DNA from: Conexibacter sp.
Lineage (GTDB): Bacteria > Actinomycetota > Thermoleophilia > Solirubrobacterales > Solirubrobacteraceae
Length of the DNA: 18,116 bases
Assembly (NCBI GenBank): GCA_025964295.1
Contig: JAOPZD010000167.1
Location: 1-18,116, forward strand
Direction: 5' to 3'
Position 1 is the first letter of the stretch. The number at the start of each line of letters is the position of its first letter. Of the stretch, positions 1-6,897 are shown piece after piece. Both the position numbers and the translations under genes were made by a program. The notes under the pieces were generated by a model, which did no database searches, had not been told where the DNA came from, and saw nothing but the letters and a program-made list of their open reading frames with translations.

Positions 1-42
1 CGACCGCGGACGCCGCGCGGCGGGGCGGCGAGACCCACGTGA
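1..42 (+). CDS. 3' end of an upstream gene (possible)
   Basis: Reading frame 1 is open from the window edge to a TGA at 40-42. That stop overlaps the GTG start of the channel gene by 4 bp (GTGA), the usual arrangement for translational coupling. Only 13 codons are visible (ending RPT before the stop), so nothing can be said about the product. In GC-rich DNA a short open frame proves little. Confidence 0.25.
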   Translation, partial: RPRTPRGGAARPT

Positions 43-974
43 GCGAGCAGCCGGCGGACCGCCGCACCCCCCGGCGCCGGCTGCGCGACGTACGAGGCCC
101 ATCGCGCCTGGAGGCGGGGATCGCCCGCCAGCTGAGCCGCGAGGCGGTCAAGCGCGCGCGGATCCAGCTGCTCGTCCTGGCCCCGGCCGTCACCGCGGTC
201 CTGGTCATCTACCACTACCGCATCGAGCTGTTCGGCCGCCAGTGGGACACCGTCGTGCGCGTCATCACCGCAATCGCGCTCGTCACGCTCGGCTGGCAGG
301 TCGCCCGCGACATCGGCCGCTCGTTCGGGCCGGTGCTCTTCCGCCACCTGGAGCCGGCGACCGCGGGGACCGCCGGCTTCCTGATCCGCCTGGCCACGAT
401 GGTCACCGCGGTCGTCCTCGCGCTGCGCATCGCGCGGCTGGACCCGCAGACGATCGCGCTCTCGGGCGCCTTCACCGCCGTGGTCTTCGGCCTCGCCGCG
501 CAGCAGACGCTCGGCAACCTGATCGCCGGGACGGTGCTCGTGAGCGCGCGGCCGTTCCGGGTCGGCGACCGCGTCCGGATGCAGGGCGGCGGGCTGGCCG
601 GGTCCTTGGAGGGCGTCGTCAGCTCGTTCGGGTTGTTGTACACCATGATCGCGCAGGGCGCCGACTCGATCATGGTCCCCAATTCGGTCGTGCTGAACGT
701 CGCGGTGGCGCCACTGCGCGAGCCCACGGGCGTCGAACTGCGGGCGCGGCTGCAGCCGAGCACCACGCCCACCGAAGTCCAACAGCGCCTGGAGCAGGCG
801 CTGCAGACGCCGCTGCGTGGCCCGCCGAACGTGACGCTCGAGGAGCTCGACGGCGACGAGGTCGTCGTCCGGATCGGCGCCACGCCCGCGCGGTCGTCCG
901 ACGGTTCGCAACTCGCCAGCGAGGTGCTGGACGCCATCTCCCCCCTCACCGCCCGCTCGGCCGCTCCGTCCTGA
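39..974 (+). CDS. MscS-family mechanosensitive ion channel
   Basis: Small-conductance mechanosensitive channel of the inner membrane, a 311-residue protein. Such channels open under membrane tension and release solutes on hypo-osmotic shock. The N-terminal ~40 residues are basic. Hydrophobic helices follow at about 42-60, 72-87 and 107-127, then a pore-lining TM3-type helix with the family signature at about 145-180: a G/A-rich run, AAQQTLGNLIAGTVL, then RPFRVGDRV. The beta-domain after it contains the typical VPNSVVLN at about 220. The length matches the smallest MscS class. The start is a GTG that overlaps a possible upstream stop codon. Family assignment is strong; the osmotic role is family knowledge, not read from the sequence. 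It is the last gene before the tRNA-Pro/island boundary and is probably core chromosome. Confidence 0.93.
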   Translation: MSEQPADRRTPRRRLRDVRGPSRLEAGIARQLSREAVKRARIQLLVLAPAVTAVLVIYHYRIELFGRQWDTVVRVITAIALVTLGWQVARDIGRSFGPVLFRHLEPATAGTAGFLIRLATMVTAVVLALRIARLDPQTIALSGAFTAVVFGLAAQQTLGNLIAGTVLVSARPFRVGDRVRMQGGGLAGSLEGVVSSFGLLYTMIAQGADSIMVPNSVVLNVAVAPLREPTGVELRARLQPSTTPTEVQQRLEQALQTPLRGPPNVTLEELDGDEVVVRIGATPARSSDGSQLASEVLDAISPLTARSAAPS

Positions 975-1117
975 GCCGCTCTTCCGGGGGGGGCGTCGCC
1001 GACGTCGCATCGCCACGACGCCGGTCACGCGGTAGTCCGGGCCCCCGAGGGGACTCGATGCGCGTCGACGCATACGTGATCTCCGGGTGGCGTCACAATC
1101 AAGGGCCTCACTCGCCT

Positions 1118-1294
1118 GTGACGATGGACGCATCGGTGGAGGGCACCGGCGAGGACGCGTGGGGCACCGAGCGAGTCGGCATCCGCGTGCGCGGGAAGCT
1201 CGACTGCAAGGACTTCGGGCTGACCTGGCCACAGCCGCTGGCCAAGGGCGGCGTGCTGGTCGGCGAAGAGGTCAAGATCCCGATCGACGTCTCG
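1118..1294 (+). pseudogene. YceI-family protein, C-terminal fragment
   Basis: In frame 2, from the ATG at 1124 to about 1294, the translation matches the C-terminal part of YceI-like lipid/isoprenoid-binding proteins: an ASVEGTGEDAWGTERVG segment, then a KLDCKDFGLTW segment (family: D-R-x-D-F-G-L-x-W), then GGVLVGEEVKIPIDV (family: GVLVGDEVxIxLDV). The N-terminal two-thirds of the beta-barrel is missing, and after 1294 the frame runs on into unrelated sequence and the antisense of a tRNA. I read this as a truncated remnant. The surrounding 975-1540 holds nothing else I recognise. Confidence 0.6.
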
Positions 1295-1542
1295 CGGTGC
1301 GGGCGTCATGAGCAGATCGACGGCCGGCGGTTTCTCCAGCCCCGTCGCGTCCCGGCGGAGCTGTCGGCTCGGGCTTCCGCCCAGACCGTTGCCGCGGCGA
1401 TCGCGCTGCTGCAGATGACCCTCGGACCGAAGCAGCAGAGGTCTCGTCTGGCGGAGGGTCCGGGCGGCGCCTCTCCCCAGCTGACGCGACTTGGGCGGCA
1501 TTTGTACCGCAAGTCAGCCGTCGCGAGCGCTCCTCGAAAGGC

Positions 1543-1569
1543 AAAAGGCCCCCGCAAAGCGGGCCTTTT
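1543..1569 (-). terminator. Rho-independent terminator downstream of tRNA-Pro
   Basis: The arms AAAAGGCC..CGC and GCGGGCCTTTT pair around an AAA loop, with a small bulge in one arm. On the minus strand the hairpin ends in CCTTTTGCCTTT, a modest T-tract, and lies 8 bp beyond the tRNA-Pro 3' end. This is the expected position for the terminator of a minus-strand tRNA gene. Confidence 0.65.
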
Positions 1570-1576
1570 CCTTCGA

Positions 1577-1623
1577 TCGGGGAGACAGGATCTGAACCTG
1601 CGACCGCCCGGCCCCCAGCCAGG
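1577..1623 (-). tRNA. tRNA-Pro(GGG), 3' half only
   Basis: On the minus strand, 1623-1607 forms an anticodon arm: stem CCTGG/CCGGG around the loop CTGGGGG, with anticodon GGG at 1616-1614. Then come a 5-nt variable loop (1606-1602), a T-arm GCAGG-TTCAGAT-CCTGT (1601-1585), the acceptor 3' strand CTCCCCG (1584-1578) and discriminator A at 1577. The antisense translation is the familiar GRQDLNLRPPGPQPG string often seen where tRNA-Pro genes are mis-translated. No D-arm or matching 5' acceptor strand (CGGGGAG expected) lies in the correct place upstream; the 108-bp repeat begins instead. The T-loop position normally occupied by A58 is G, which suggests relaxed selection. This is probably an attachment-site half or a disrupted tRNA; whether an intact copy exists elsewhere is unknown. 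Confidence 0.75.
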
Positions 1624-1724
1624 TCTGGGGGGTTTCGCTGAGGTGTATCCCCTTTGTCTATAAGGGTTCGTGGTCTGCGGGTGTCTGTGAGTTGCGCTCA
1701 ATTTGGACCGGGAATTGGACCGGG
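1617..1724. repeat. 108-bp direct repeat, copy A (attachment-site-like)
   Basis: Aligns without gaps to 7634-7741, with 14 mismatches counted by eye (94/108 identical); the final 40 bp (1685-1724) are identical. It contains a short internal tandem, TTGGACCGGGAA/TTGGACCGGG. Its left end falls in the anticodon stem-loop of the tRNA-Pro 3' half, a common crossover position for tyrosine recombinases at tRNA genes. I infer that it is one end (attL/attR-like) of an integrated element or a scar of accretion. Confidence 0.75.
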
Positions 1725-1893
1725 TGGATCGCGGCAGAACGAGGGCGCGTCGCCCGCGACAACGCGGTCTCCTAGGAGACACGCAAGGCTGAAGTTCTCG
1801 CAAGGCTTGCCGCAAGCCTGGCGCCTAGGGCCAACCGCATCGCGTGAGCTGCCGTCTAACGCACCATGTTCCGCACCGCGCAGCGGGAATGAC

Positions 1894-1926
1894 AAGCGGC
1901 GCCGGGATGTACTCCCGGCGCCGCTT
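1894..1926. repeat. Perfect 14-bp inverted repeat, 5-nt loop
   Basis: AAGCGGCGCCGGGA (1894-1907) and its exact reverse complement TCCCGGCGCCGCTT (1913-1926) flank the loop TGTAC. The stem is very stable. No T-tract follows on either strand, so it is not a canonical terminator. It could be a bidirectional Rho-independent-like structure, a recombinase or replication site, or part of an RNA. Confidence 0.7.
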
Positions 1927-2020
1927 CAAGCCGTCCGCCTACGCCCTAGCCTCTCGCCGCCCACGACGAAAGCGCCTTGGCCGACACTCCGCTGCTGCTC
2001 GCACTGGCAGCCGCCCCGGT

Positions 2021-2060
2021 CAGAGTGCTGCGGCATGCTCGTCTGCGCCGCAGCACTCTG
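2021..2060. repeat. Perfect 14-bp inverted repeat, 12-nt loop
   Basis: CAGAGTGCTGCGGC (2021-2034) pairs exactly with GCCGCAGCACTCTG (2047-2060). After one mismatch, two more GC pairs can form outside it. It lies 75 bp beyond the stop codon of the minus-strand gene at 2136-2582, so it could help end that transcript, but it lacks a T-tract. It has the same arm length as the hairpin at 1894-1926 but a different sequence. Confidence 0.7.
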
Positions 2061-2135
2061 CCCTGTTCACCGATCACGCCCCGATACGCCCACCTCCTGA
2101 TTCTTTGGCGATCCCGTTCTCGCCGACTAACCCTC

Positions 2136-2582
2136 TTACGCGAGCGGGCGATGCCGTGGAACAGCGAACTGACAACCCGCGGCGGCACCAACCCGCAGAG
2201 GAGGAAGTGGTTTCGTACTAACCGCCGTCGGGGGCGCCGTGGCAGGCGGCTGCGGGTCCAGGAACGTGACGACGCCGACGCGGTCGGTCTCCAGCGCAGC
2301 CCAGCGGACGAACGTCTCCAGACTTAGCGACCGCCGGCTGGCGTGCGCGATATAGCGGCGAACGAGCTCCTCCACGTAGCCACGCAGCGACCGGTTGTAA
2401 GTCAATCCCAAGACCCGGATCGGCTCGGTCAAGACGCTGCACTGGCGCAACCAAAATCCGGTGGCGAACTCCAATCGCTTGACGGCGGTTGTGGTTTTGT
2501 CGCTTCGCGTCGCGCCGCGGATCAGCACACCCCGGGCCGAGCGTTGCGCAAATCGGCAGCTGCTAGGAGTTCGGTCGGACAT
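2136..2582 (-). CDS. Small protein of unknown function
   Basis: A 148-residue frame starting at the ATG at 2582. I recognise no domain. The middle part (about 65-115) reads as a believable soluble helical protein (RGYVEELVRRYI, then SLETFVRWAALETDR), whereas the C-terminal ~35 residues are Pro/Ala-rich and could be run-on. I chose the start because an operator-like palindrome (2591-2630) lies just upstream of it; no Shine-Dalgarno sequence is visible, so translation could be leaderless or near-leaderless. The frame is open for another 30 codons upstream, but that part would cover the palindrome. It lies between the hairpin region and the sugar-transferase gene, on the same strand as the latter. 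It may not be a real gene. Confidence 0.4.
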   Translation of the reverse strand: MSDRTPSSCRFAQRSARGVLIRGATRSDKTTTAVKRLEFATGFWLRQCSVLTEPIRVLGLTYNRSLRGYVEELVRRYIAHASRRSLSLETFVRWAALETDRVGVVTFLDPQPPATAPPTAVSTKPLPPLRVGAAAGCQFAVPRHRPLA

Positions 2583-2590
2583 CGGTGAGT

Positions 2591-2630
2591 ACACGCATAT
2601 CGTTTTTCTATCCGGAACGATATGTCGTGT
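2591..2630. promoter_or_regulatory. Operator-like palindrome
   Basis: CATATCGTT (2596-2604) and AACGATATG (2616-2624) are exact inverted copies 11 bp apart. Allowing one inserted base, the symmetry extends outward to ACACG on both sides. The palindrome is AT-rich against a GC-rich background and begins about 9 bp upstream of the start at 2582. This is where a dimeric repressor site or promoter would lie, possibly for autoregulation of that gene. Confidence 0.45.
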
Positions 2631-2766
2631 CGCGGCGATCAGCGACCCTAGACGATGACCAGGCGCCCACACCCGCTAGATAGCCCGGCGGGGCGCGACC
2701 AACGACGGGTCACGTGAACGCGAGCATCACCGTCATTCCTGACCTCTCTGCGGCGAGGGAGGCCAG

Positions 2767-5514
2767 TTAGCCTGTCGCGCGGGCCACTGCCGTGCGCCGA
2801 CGACCGATCTCGGTGTCGCCAGCGTGGATGCGGCGCAGCGCAATGACCACAGGGGTGCGAAGGATCAAGTCGATGTCGTGGGAGATCCGCCACCGGCGCA
2901 AGTAGTCGGCGTCCATTGCTCGCATCTCTTCCTCGGCCAGCAGATACGGGAAGAACACCTGCCAGCGTCCGGTCATCCCCGGGCGAGCCCCGAGGGTGCG
3001 CTGCTGATCGACGCTGAGGCCGAATGCATCCTCTGCGGCCAAGGGACGCGGCCCGACGACCGACATCTCGCCGCGCAGGACGTTGATGACCTGCGGCAGT
3101 TCATCGAGGCCGGTGCTCTCCATGAAGTGCTCGACTCGACCGGATGCCATTGCGCCGCGAGAGCGTTCGCCGTCATCGTGGACCTTGCGCGTGCGCAGTC
3201 TAAGCATCGGGAAGACCGTTTGACCGAGCCCGACCCGGTCCTCGGAGACAAAGACGGGCTGGCCTGGACGGCGGAGTTTGCTGTAGGCGCCATACAGGAC
3301 GAGGGTCGCCGCCCAAACGGGCAGCGTCGCGGCGACCAGCAGGCAGTCGACTAGACGCTTAAGCTGCAGTGACTCCTGTGAGAGCAGCACCGCCGGCACG
3401 ACCACGAGGCCGCGGTCGCCAATCGTGCCGGCTGCTCCGAGCACCACCTCGTGGTCGCTAGCGGCAAAGCTGACCGTGACGCCTCGCGTGTGGGCGCGTG
3501 AGATGTAGGAGGCCTTCTCGCTGGTATCCAAGTCGCGATCGACGATGACGAGTTCCGCGATGTGCAGATCATCGATGAGCACTTCCAGCTCGTCGTAGCT
3601 GCCCACGCAATACGGATCGGCCGTCTCACGGCGCTCCGCGGCATAGGCGACGATCTGCACGGGCCGCCCTCTGCGGACCGCAAACGCCTCGGCCCAGCGA
3701 TGGGTCTCAGCCTGGCTGCCCAGCAGCAGCACCCGCGGCTCAAGCCGCTTCTTGGCAACCCAGTAGCGACTGATGCGGTCATAGGCATACCGATAGACGC
3801 AGTCGGCGGCAAACGCCGTGGCCAGCAGCACGCCGAGTGCAGCCACAGAACCTGCGTTGACGTGCGCGACGAAGAACCCTGCCGCGACGGCGACCGTCAT
3901 CAGCGCCATCGTCACCAGGATCAGCTGTGGTCGCGCGCGTGCGGCCGCAGGCCGGTAAAGCCCAAGCGTGACGGCGATGACCACCGTTACGGCGAGGCTT
4001 GACCCGACGAGCTTCCAGAAGTCGCCGTCGATCCAGTGCGGGTGTTGGTCTGGCTGGGAGCTTGCTCGGATGGCGAGTGCTGGGACTGCCGCGGTCATCA
4101 GCGCTGCCGCGTCGATGAGTACGAGGGTCAGAGCACGCACCGCGGCGCGGTACATGGTCAGGCGGTAAAAACGAGCGGCTCGACTGTCGGTGGCGGACGG
4201 AAGCGACGGATCGAAGATGCCGTTCGGCGCGGCATCGCCGAGCCGCTGACGGGCCCGTTCGCGCTGGCTTGGGCCCATTAGCTCCAAGAAGTCATAACCA
4301 CCGGGCATCAGCAACGAGACCGAGCCCATGCCCGCATCGCGTCGTCGCTGCTCCAGTATGACCAGCGTGCGTTCGACATCGCGTTTGAGTTCGTTGCGGG
4401 CCAGCGTTAGTGCCGACTCCAAGACTGCGGACGCGGCGTCCAGACGGTGCCGCAGCATCAACGCCTGCCCCAAACGCAGCAACCGGTGCGGGGCGACGCG
4501 ATCGCGAAGCGCGTCGATCAGTGCGGTATCGAAACCGTCCATTGGCTCGCCGTCGAGAGCGCCGACGATCGCGTAGTCGGCCGCCAAGCGCCCTCGTTCG
4601 GTGCGCAGCAACGGCGAGTTCTCGCCTGCAACAAGGCGGTCGAACACAGACTCGTCTAGGCCCGGCCGCACAAGGCGGCGCGCCAATGCCACCACGTCTT
4701 CTTCGGGCAGATCAGCGTTGCCCAGCAGCTCACATCGAGCCACGATCCGAACGATTGCTGCGCCTTCGGCGTCGTCGGCGACAAGGTCGAGATAGCGGTC
4801 AAGTGCTTCCTGAGACCTGCGCCGAGCGGGAACTCGCACGGTTGCCGCGCGACGCAGGGCCAGTCCCTGCTGGCTTTGCTGGCCGTTGATGCGGGCAAGG
4901 TCGGTGTCGCTGACAAAGGCGACCGCGGCACGGCCGCGACCCAACGCCAGCCAACGCTCAACTAGTCGCGGATCAAAGCCCGCCGCCATCAGGCCGGAGA
5001 TGTCACCCAGCCACAGCACCTGGCGGCCCCAGAAGCCCAATACCTTGGACGTCAACAGCGTCGTCAGCGGCGGCAAGTCATCGCTCTTGCGACGCGCCGG
5101 AACGACCAGCGCATACGCGCGCAAATCGGCAACGCTCTGGAGAGCCTGCCAAGCCTGCTCCGCCCAGAAACTCTGACTGTCGCCCGTCAGCAGGACTAGG
5201 CGCCGGGCGCCGAGCAACGATGCCGTCGCCTTCACCGCGTCTGCGTCGACTGGCACTCGTTGGGAGTCGGCGTCGTGCATAAAATCGGTGATCGACAGAC
5301 TGCCCAACGGCCGGGGTGGCATGGCCACAAGCTCGCGCAGGCGCCGCCGGCGCCGCCAAGACGACACGCTCAGCGTCACCACCCACATCAACGCGACGGC
5401 GACGTCGACCGCGAGACTTGCCGAGCCATCCCAGATCTGCCAGCACGCCGCTGCGACGGTGACCCAGCAGGCCGCCGCGACGACGATCGGCTGCGCGATC
5501 GTCCACTTGCTCAT
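2767..5514 (-). CDS. Membrane sugar-1-phosphate transferase with degenerate STAND-like N-terminal region
   Basis: A 915-residue protein. Residues 6-27 and 33-51 are TM helices followed by a basic stretch (SWRRRRRL). Residues ~95-400 resemble the ATP-binding helical-repeat proteins of actinobacteria, but the P-loop is reduced to TGDSQSFWAEQAW (~109-122, no GK[T/S]) and the Walker-B strand to VLWLGDIS (~166). Four TM helices follow (~458-574), then a Rossmann-like segment starting RVLLLGSQ (~594), a further TM (~719-742), and a C-terminal polyprenyl-phosphate sugar-1-phosphate transferase domain of the WcaJ/EpsL family. That domain contains SEDRVG, LRLRT, GLDELPQVINVLRGEMSVVG (~802-821), GPRP, RPGMTGRW (~844) and DIDLILRT. 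The family transfers a phospho-sugar from a UDP-sugar to undecaprenyl phosphate. The start at 5514 has an upstream AAGGGG; an alternative ATG at 5538 overlaps the upstream gene's stop (ATGA). The transferase call is firm; the STAND-like call is my inference. No other glycan genes lie nearby. Confidence 0.85.
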   Translation of the reverse strand: MSKWTIAQPIVVAAACWVTVAAACWQIWDGSASLAVDVAVALMWVVTLSVSSWRRRRRLRELVAMPPRPLGSLSITDFMHDADSQRVPVDADAVKATASLLGARRLVLLTGDSQSFWAEQAWQALQSVADLRAYALVVPARRKSDDLPPLTTLLTSKVLGFWGRQVLWLGDISGLMAAGFDPRLVERWLALGRGRAAVAFVSDTDLARINGQQSQQGLALRRAATVRVPARRRSQEALDRYLDLVADDAEGAAIVRIVARCELLGNADLPEEDVVALARRLVRPGLDESVFDRLVAGENSPLLRTERGRLAADYAIVGALDGEPMDGFDTALIDALRDRVAPHRLLRLGQALMLRHRLDAASAVLESALTLARNELKRDVERTLVILEQRRRDAGMGSVSLLMPGGYDFLELMGPSQRERARQRLGDAAPNGIFDPSLPSATDSRAARFYRLTMYRAAVRALTLVLIDAAALMTAAVPALAIRASSQPDQHPHWIDGDFWKLVGSSLAVTVVIAVTLGLYRPAAARARPQLILVTMALMTVAVAAGFFVAHVNAGSVAALGVLLATAFAADCVYRYAYDRISRYWVAKKRLEPRVLLLGSQAETHRWAEAFAVRRGRPVQIVAYAAERRETADPYCVGSYDELEVLIDDLHIAELVIVDRDLDTSEKASYISRAHTRGVTVSFAASDHEVVLGAAGTIGDRGLVVVPAVLLSQESLQLKRLVDCLLVAATLPVWAATLVLYGAYSKLRRPGQPVFVSEDRVGLGQTVFPMLRLRTRKVHDDGERSRGAMASGRVEHFMESTGLDELPQVINVLRGEMSVVGPRPLAAEDAFGLSVDQQRTLGARPGMTGRWQVFFPYLLAEEEMRAMDADYLRRWRISHDIDLILRTPVVIALRRIHAGDTEIGRRRTAVARATG

Positions 5515-5534
5515 CGTGCTGCCCCTTACGCTGC

Positions 5535-6203
5535 TCATGCCGCCGCCGGAACACCGTCGCTCAGCGGGACCGACCAGTCCTCGCCCGCAACGATCAACTC
5601 GATGCAATACCGCCGGAGTTCCGTACGTGCACTCAGTGCCCGATGCAACGCGTCGGGCTGGTCCCGGCTAGCTTTCGCTAGCGCCCGCACGCACACGTCA
5701 TCAAGCCACGCCCGATGTACTGCGAAATCGCCGGGGCTCAGCGCCCCGGCGACGTGCTTGTCACAGAGATCCAAGGCAGTGACGACCAACGCGACAGGGA
5801 TCAGATCGCCGACCTTGCGCTCGATCGAGCGGCGCGAAGCGCGATGCAGCGATGGCACGGCACGCTTGCCGTACAGCGTTAAAAAGTTGCGAGCAGGGCT
5901 CAACGCTTCAAAACCCACGCCGTTGAACTCCAACCGAAGCAGCACGAAGGCGGCGAGCCCGTACTCGGCACCATCAGCCCAGGCCTTGCCGGAGCCCTCC
6001 TCAATCACCGTCGGACCGTTGAGGTGCTCAAGGAGGCCCGCGACCGCGACGCCGCCGATAGCGAAGACCAAAGCAACCGGAATGAGCAGAGTTACCACCC
6101 ACGCCGGGTCCCAGCGCCACCAGAACGGCATGGCCCGATGCTGGGCTGCGACCAGCGCGCTGGCCGACGCAACCGCGCCGGCAACGGCGTAGGTGACGAG
6201 CAT
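5535..6203 (-). CDS. Two-TM membrane protein of unknown function
   Basis: A 222-residue protein from the ATG at 6203. TM helices lie at about 1-20 and 34-58, with a short WWRW-containing link between them. A soluble helical C-terminal part (~60-222) follows, with no motif I recognise. The frame is open to 6320, but a start there would overlap the divergent sigma-like gene (start 6255) by more than 60 bp, so I prefer 6203. Its TGA overlaps an ATG (5538) in the frame of the sugar-transferase gene, so the two are almost certainly co-transcribed and probably coupled. With the transferase's own TM segments, this suggests a membrane complex. It could be a sensor or a scaffold; the sequence does not decide. 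Confidence 0.75.
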   Translation of the reverse strand: MLVTYAVAGAVASASALVAAQHRAMPFWWRWDPAWVVTLLIPVALVFAIGGVAVAGLLEHLNGPTVIEEGSGKAWADGAEYGLAAFVLLRLEFNGVGFEALSPARNFLTLYGKRAVPSLHRASRRSIERKVGDLIPVALVVTALDLCDKHVAGALSPGDFAVHRAWLDDVCVRALAKASRDQPDALHRALSARTELRRYCIELIVAGEDWSVPLSDGVPAAA

Positions 6204-6254
6204 CGCGCGACTATGCCAGCCGATATGTGCATTTACCAGTAGATTGCTCTCAAC
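6204..6254. promoter_or_regulatory. Divergent promoter region
   Basis: Only about 50 bp separates the divergent starts at 6203 (-) and 6255 (+), and the stretch is clearly more AT-rich than its surroundings. TAGATT at 6240-6245 is a plausible -10 box for the rightward gene, which would give a leaderless or nearly leaderless mRNA starting at the GTG. No Shine-Dalgarno sequence is seen on either side. No good -35 box is seen, which would fit an alternative sigma factor. Confidence 0.35.
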
Positions 6255-6827
6255 GTGAACGAGAACGTTGACCACGACGCCGTTGACGTGCTCGTTCGCG
6301 TTCTGCGCGCCGGCGGTCAACCGCCGCCATCGGTCCTTGAGCCGGTACTCCGCGAGTTGCGTGTCTGGTTGGCGCGGAGACGGTTGACCTCACACGACCT
6401 CGAGGACGTCACCCTCGAAGCGCTGACGCGCTTGTTGGTCGCGGTCAAGGACGGTGGCCTTGATCCCGGACGTCCCGCGGGCGCATGGCTGCGTGTCGTC
6501 GCCGACAACCTCGCCAAAGACGTCCAGCGCAGCGCGCGGCGACACCCCGCCGTCGAATATGACGAGCAGACGGTCGGCCGCGACGACCACGACAAACTCT
6601 CCGCCGTCATCGAACACGCCGTGGCACACAGCGGACTTCGCGACGCTCTCCGGGCGGCCGCCGATGCCGGCGATCATCGCGCGGTCGCCGTGGTCACCGC
6701 CTGGCTGGCCTTGGCGGAGGGTAACGGCGAGGTGCCCTCCAGCCGCGATGTCGCCAAGCGCCTCGGCATCAGCCACATGACCGTCCAACGAACCATCGAC
6801 CGCTTCGCCAAGTTTCTGCCCCGCTGA
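6255..6827 (+). CDS. Sigma-70-like (ECF-type) transcription regulator
   Basis: A 190-residue protein with a GTG start. Residues ~35-97 resemble sigma region 2: LTSHDLEDVTLEALTRLL, then GAWLRVVADNLAKDVQR, the W-L-x-x-V-A-x-N-x-x-x-D-x-x-R pattern of ECF sigma factors. Residues ~160-187 form a region-4-type helix-turn-helix (SSRDVAKRLGISHMTVQRTI). It probably directs RNA polymerase to specific promoters, perhaps the divergent membrane-protein operon 50 bp away; that is inference. Regions 2 and 4 are joined by a long acidic, helical linker. No anti-sigma factor with a recognisable zinc motif is adjacent; the two-TM protein opposite could play that part. An RNA-polymerase-independent DNA-binding protein derived from a sigma factor is an alternative. 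Confidence 0.75.
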   Translation: MNENVDHDAVDVLVRVLRAGGQPPPSVLEPVLRELRVWLARRRLTSHDLEDVTLEALTRLLVAVKDGGLDPGRPAGAWLRVVADNLAKDVQRSARRHPAVEYDEQTVGRDDHDKLSAVIEHAVAHSGLRDALRAAADAGDHRAVAVVTAWLALAEGNGEVPSSRDVAKRLGISHMTVQRTIDRFAKFLPR

Positions 6828-6897
6828 TGTTCCACCGGCGGTCTGTTGCACGTAAGGGTTTCGTTATGAGCTCACATACCGCTGTCCGGGAGGCCGC

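Larger units (their letters stand above)
1725..2135. other. Non-coding stretch with two perfect hairpins
   Basis: No convincing gene is present on either strand. Open frames here lack starts, Shine-Dalgarno sequences and any recognisable domain, and two long perfect inverted repeats interrupt the stretch (listed separately). It lies between repeat copy A and the first small gene of the island. Confidence 0.5.

Noticed and set aside
1025..1501. 158-codon minus-strand frame between channel gene and tRNA
   Set aside because: Arg/Leu-rich shadow of the YceI remnant and its GC-rich flank, with no start signal or domain.
242..1663. 473-codon open frame on the plus strand over the channel gene and beyond
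   Set aside because: It is the +1-shifted shadow of the MscS gene (Arg/Pro/Ala-rich) and ends with the antisense translation of tRNA-Pro; only its short YceI-like part is meaningful.
5260..6192. 310-codon plus-strand frame
   Set aside because: Opposite strand of the two membrane-protein genes; Ser/Thr/Arg-rich composition typical of an antisense frame.
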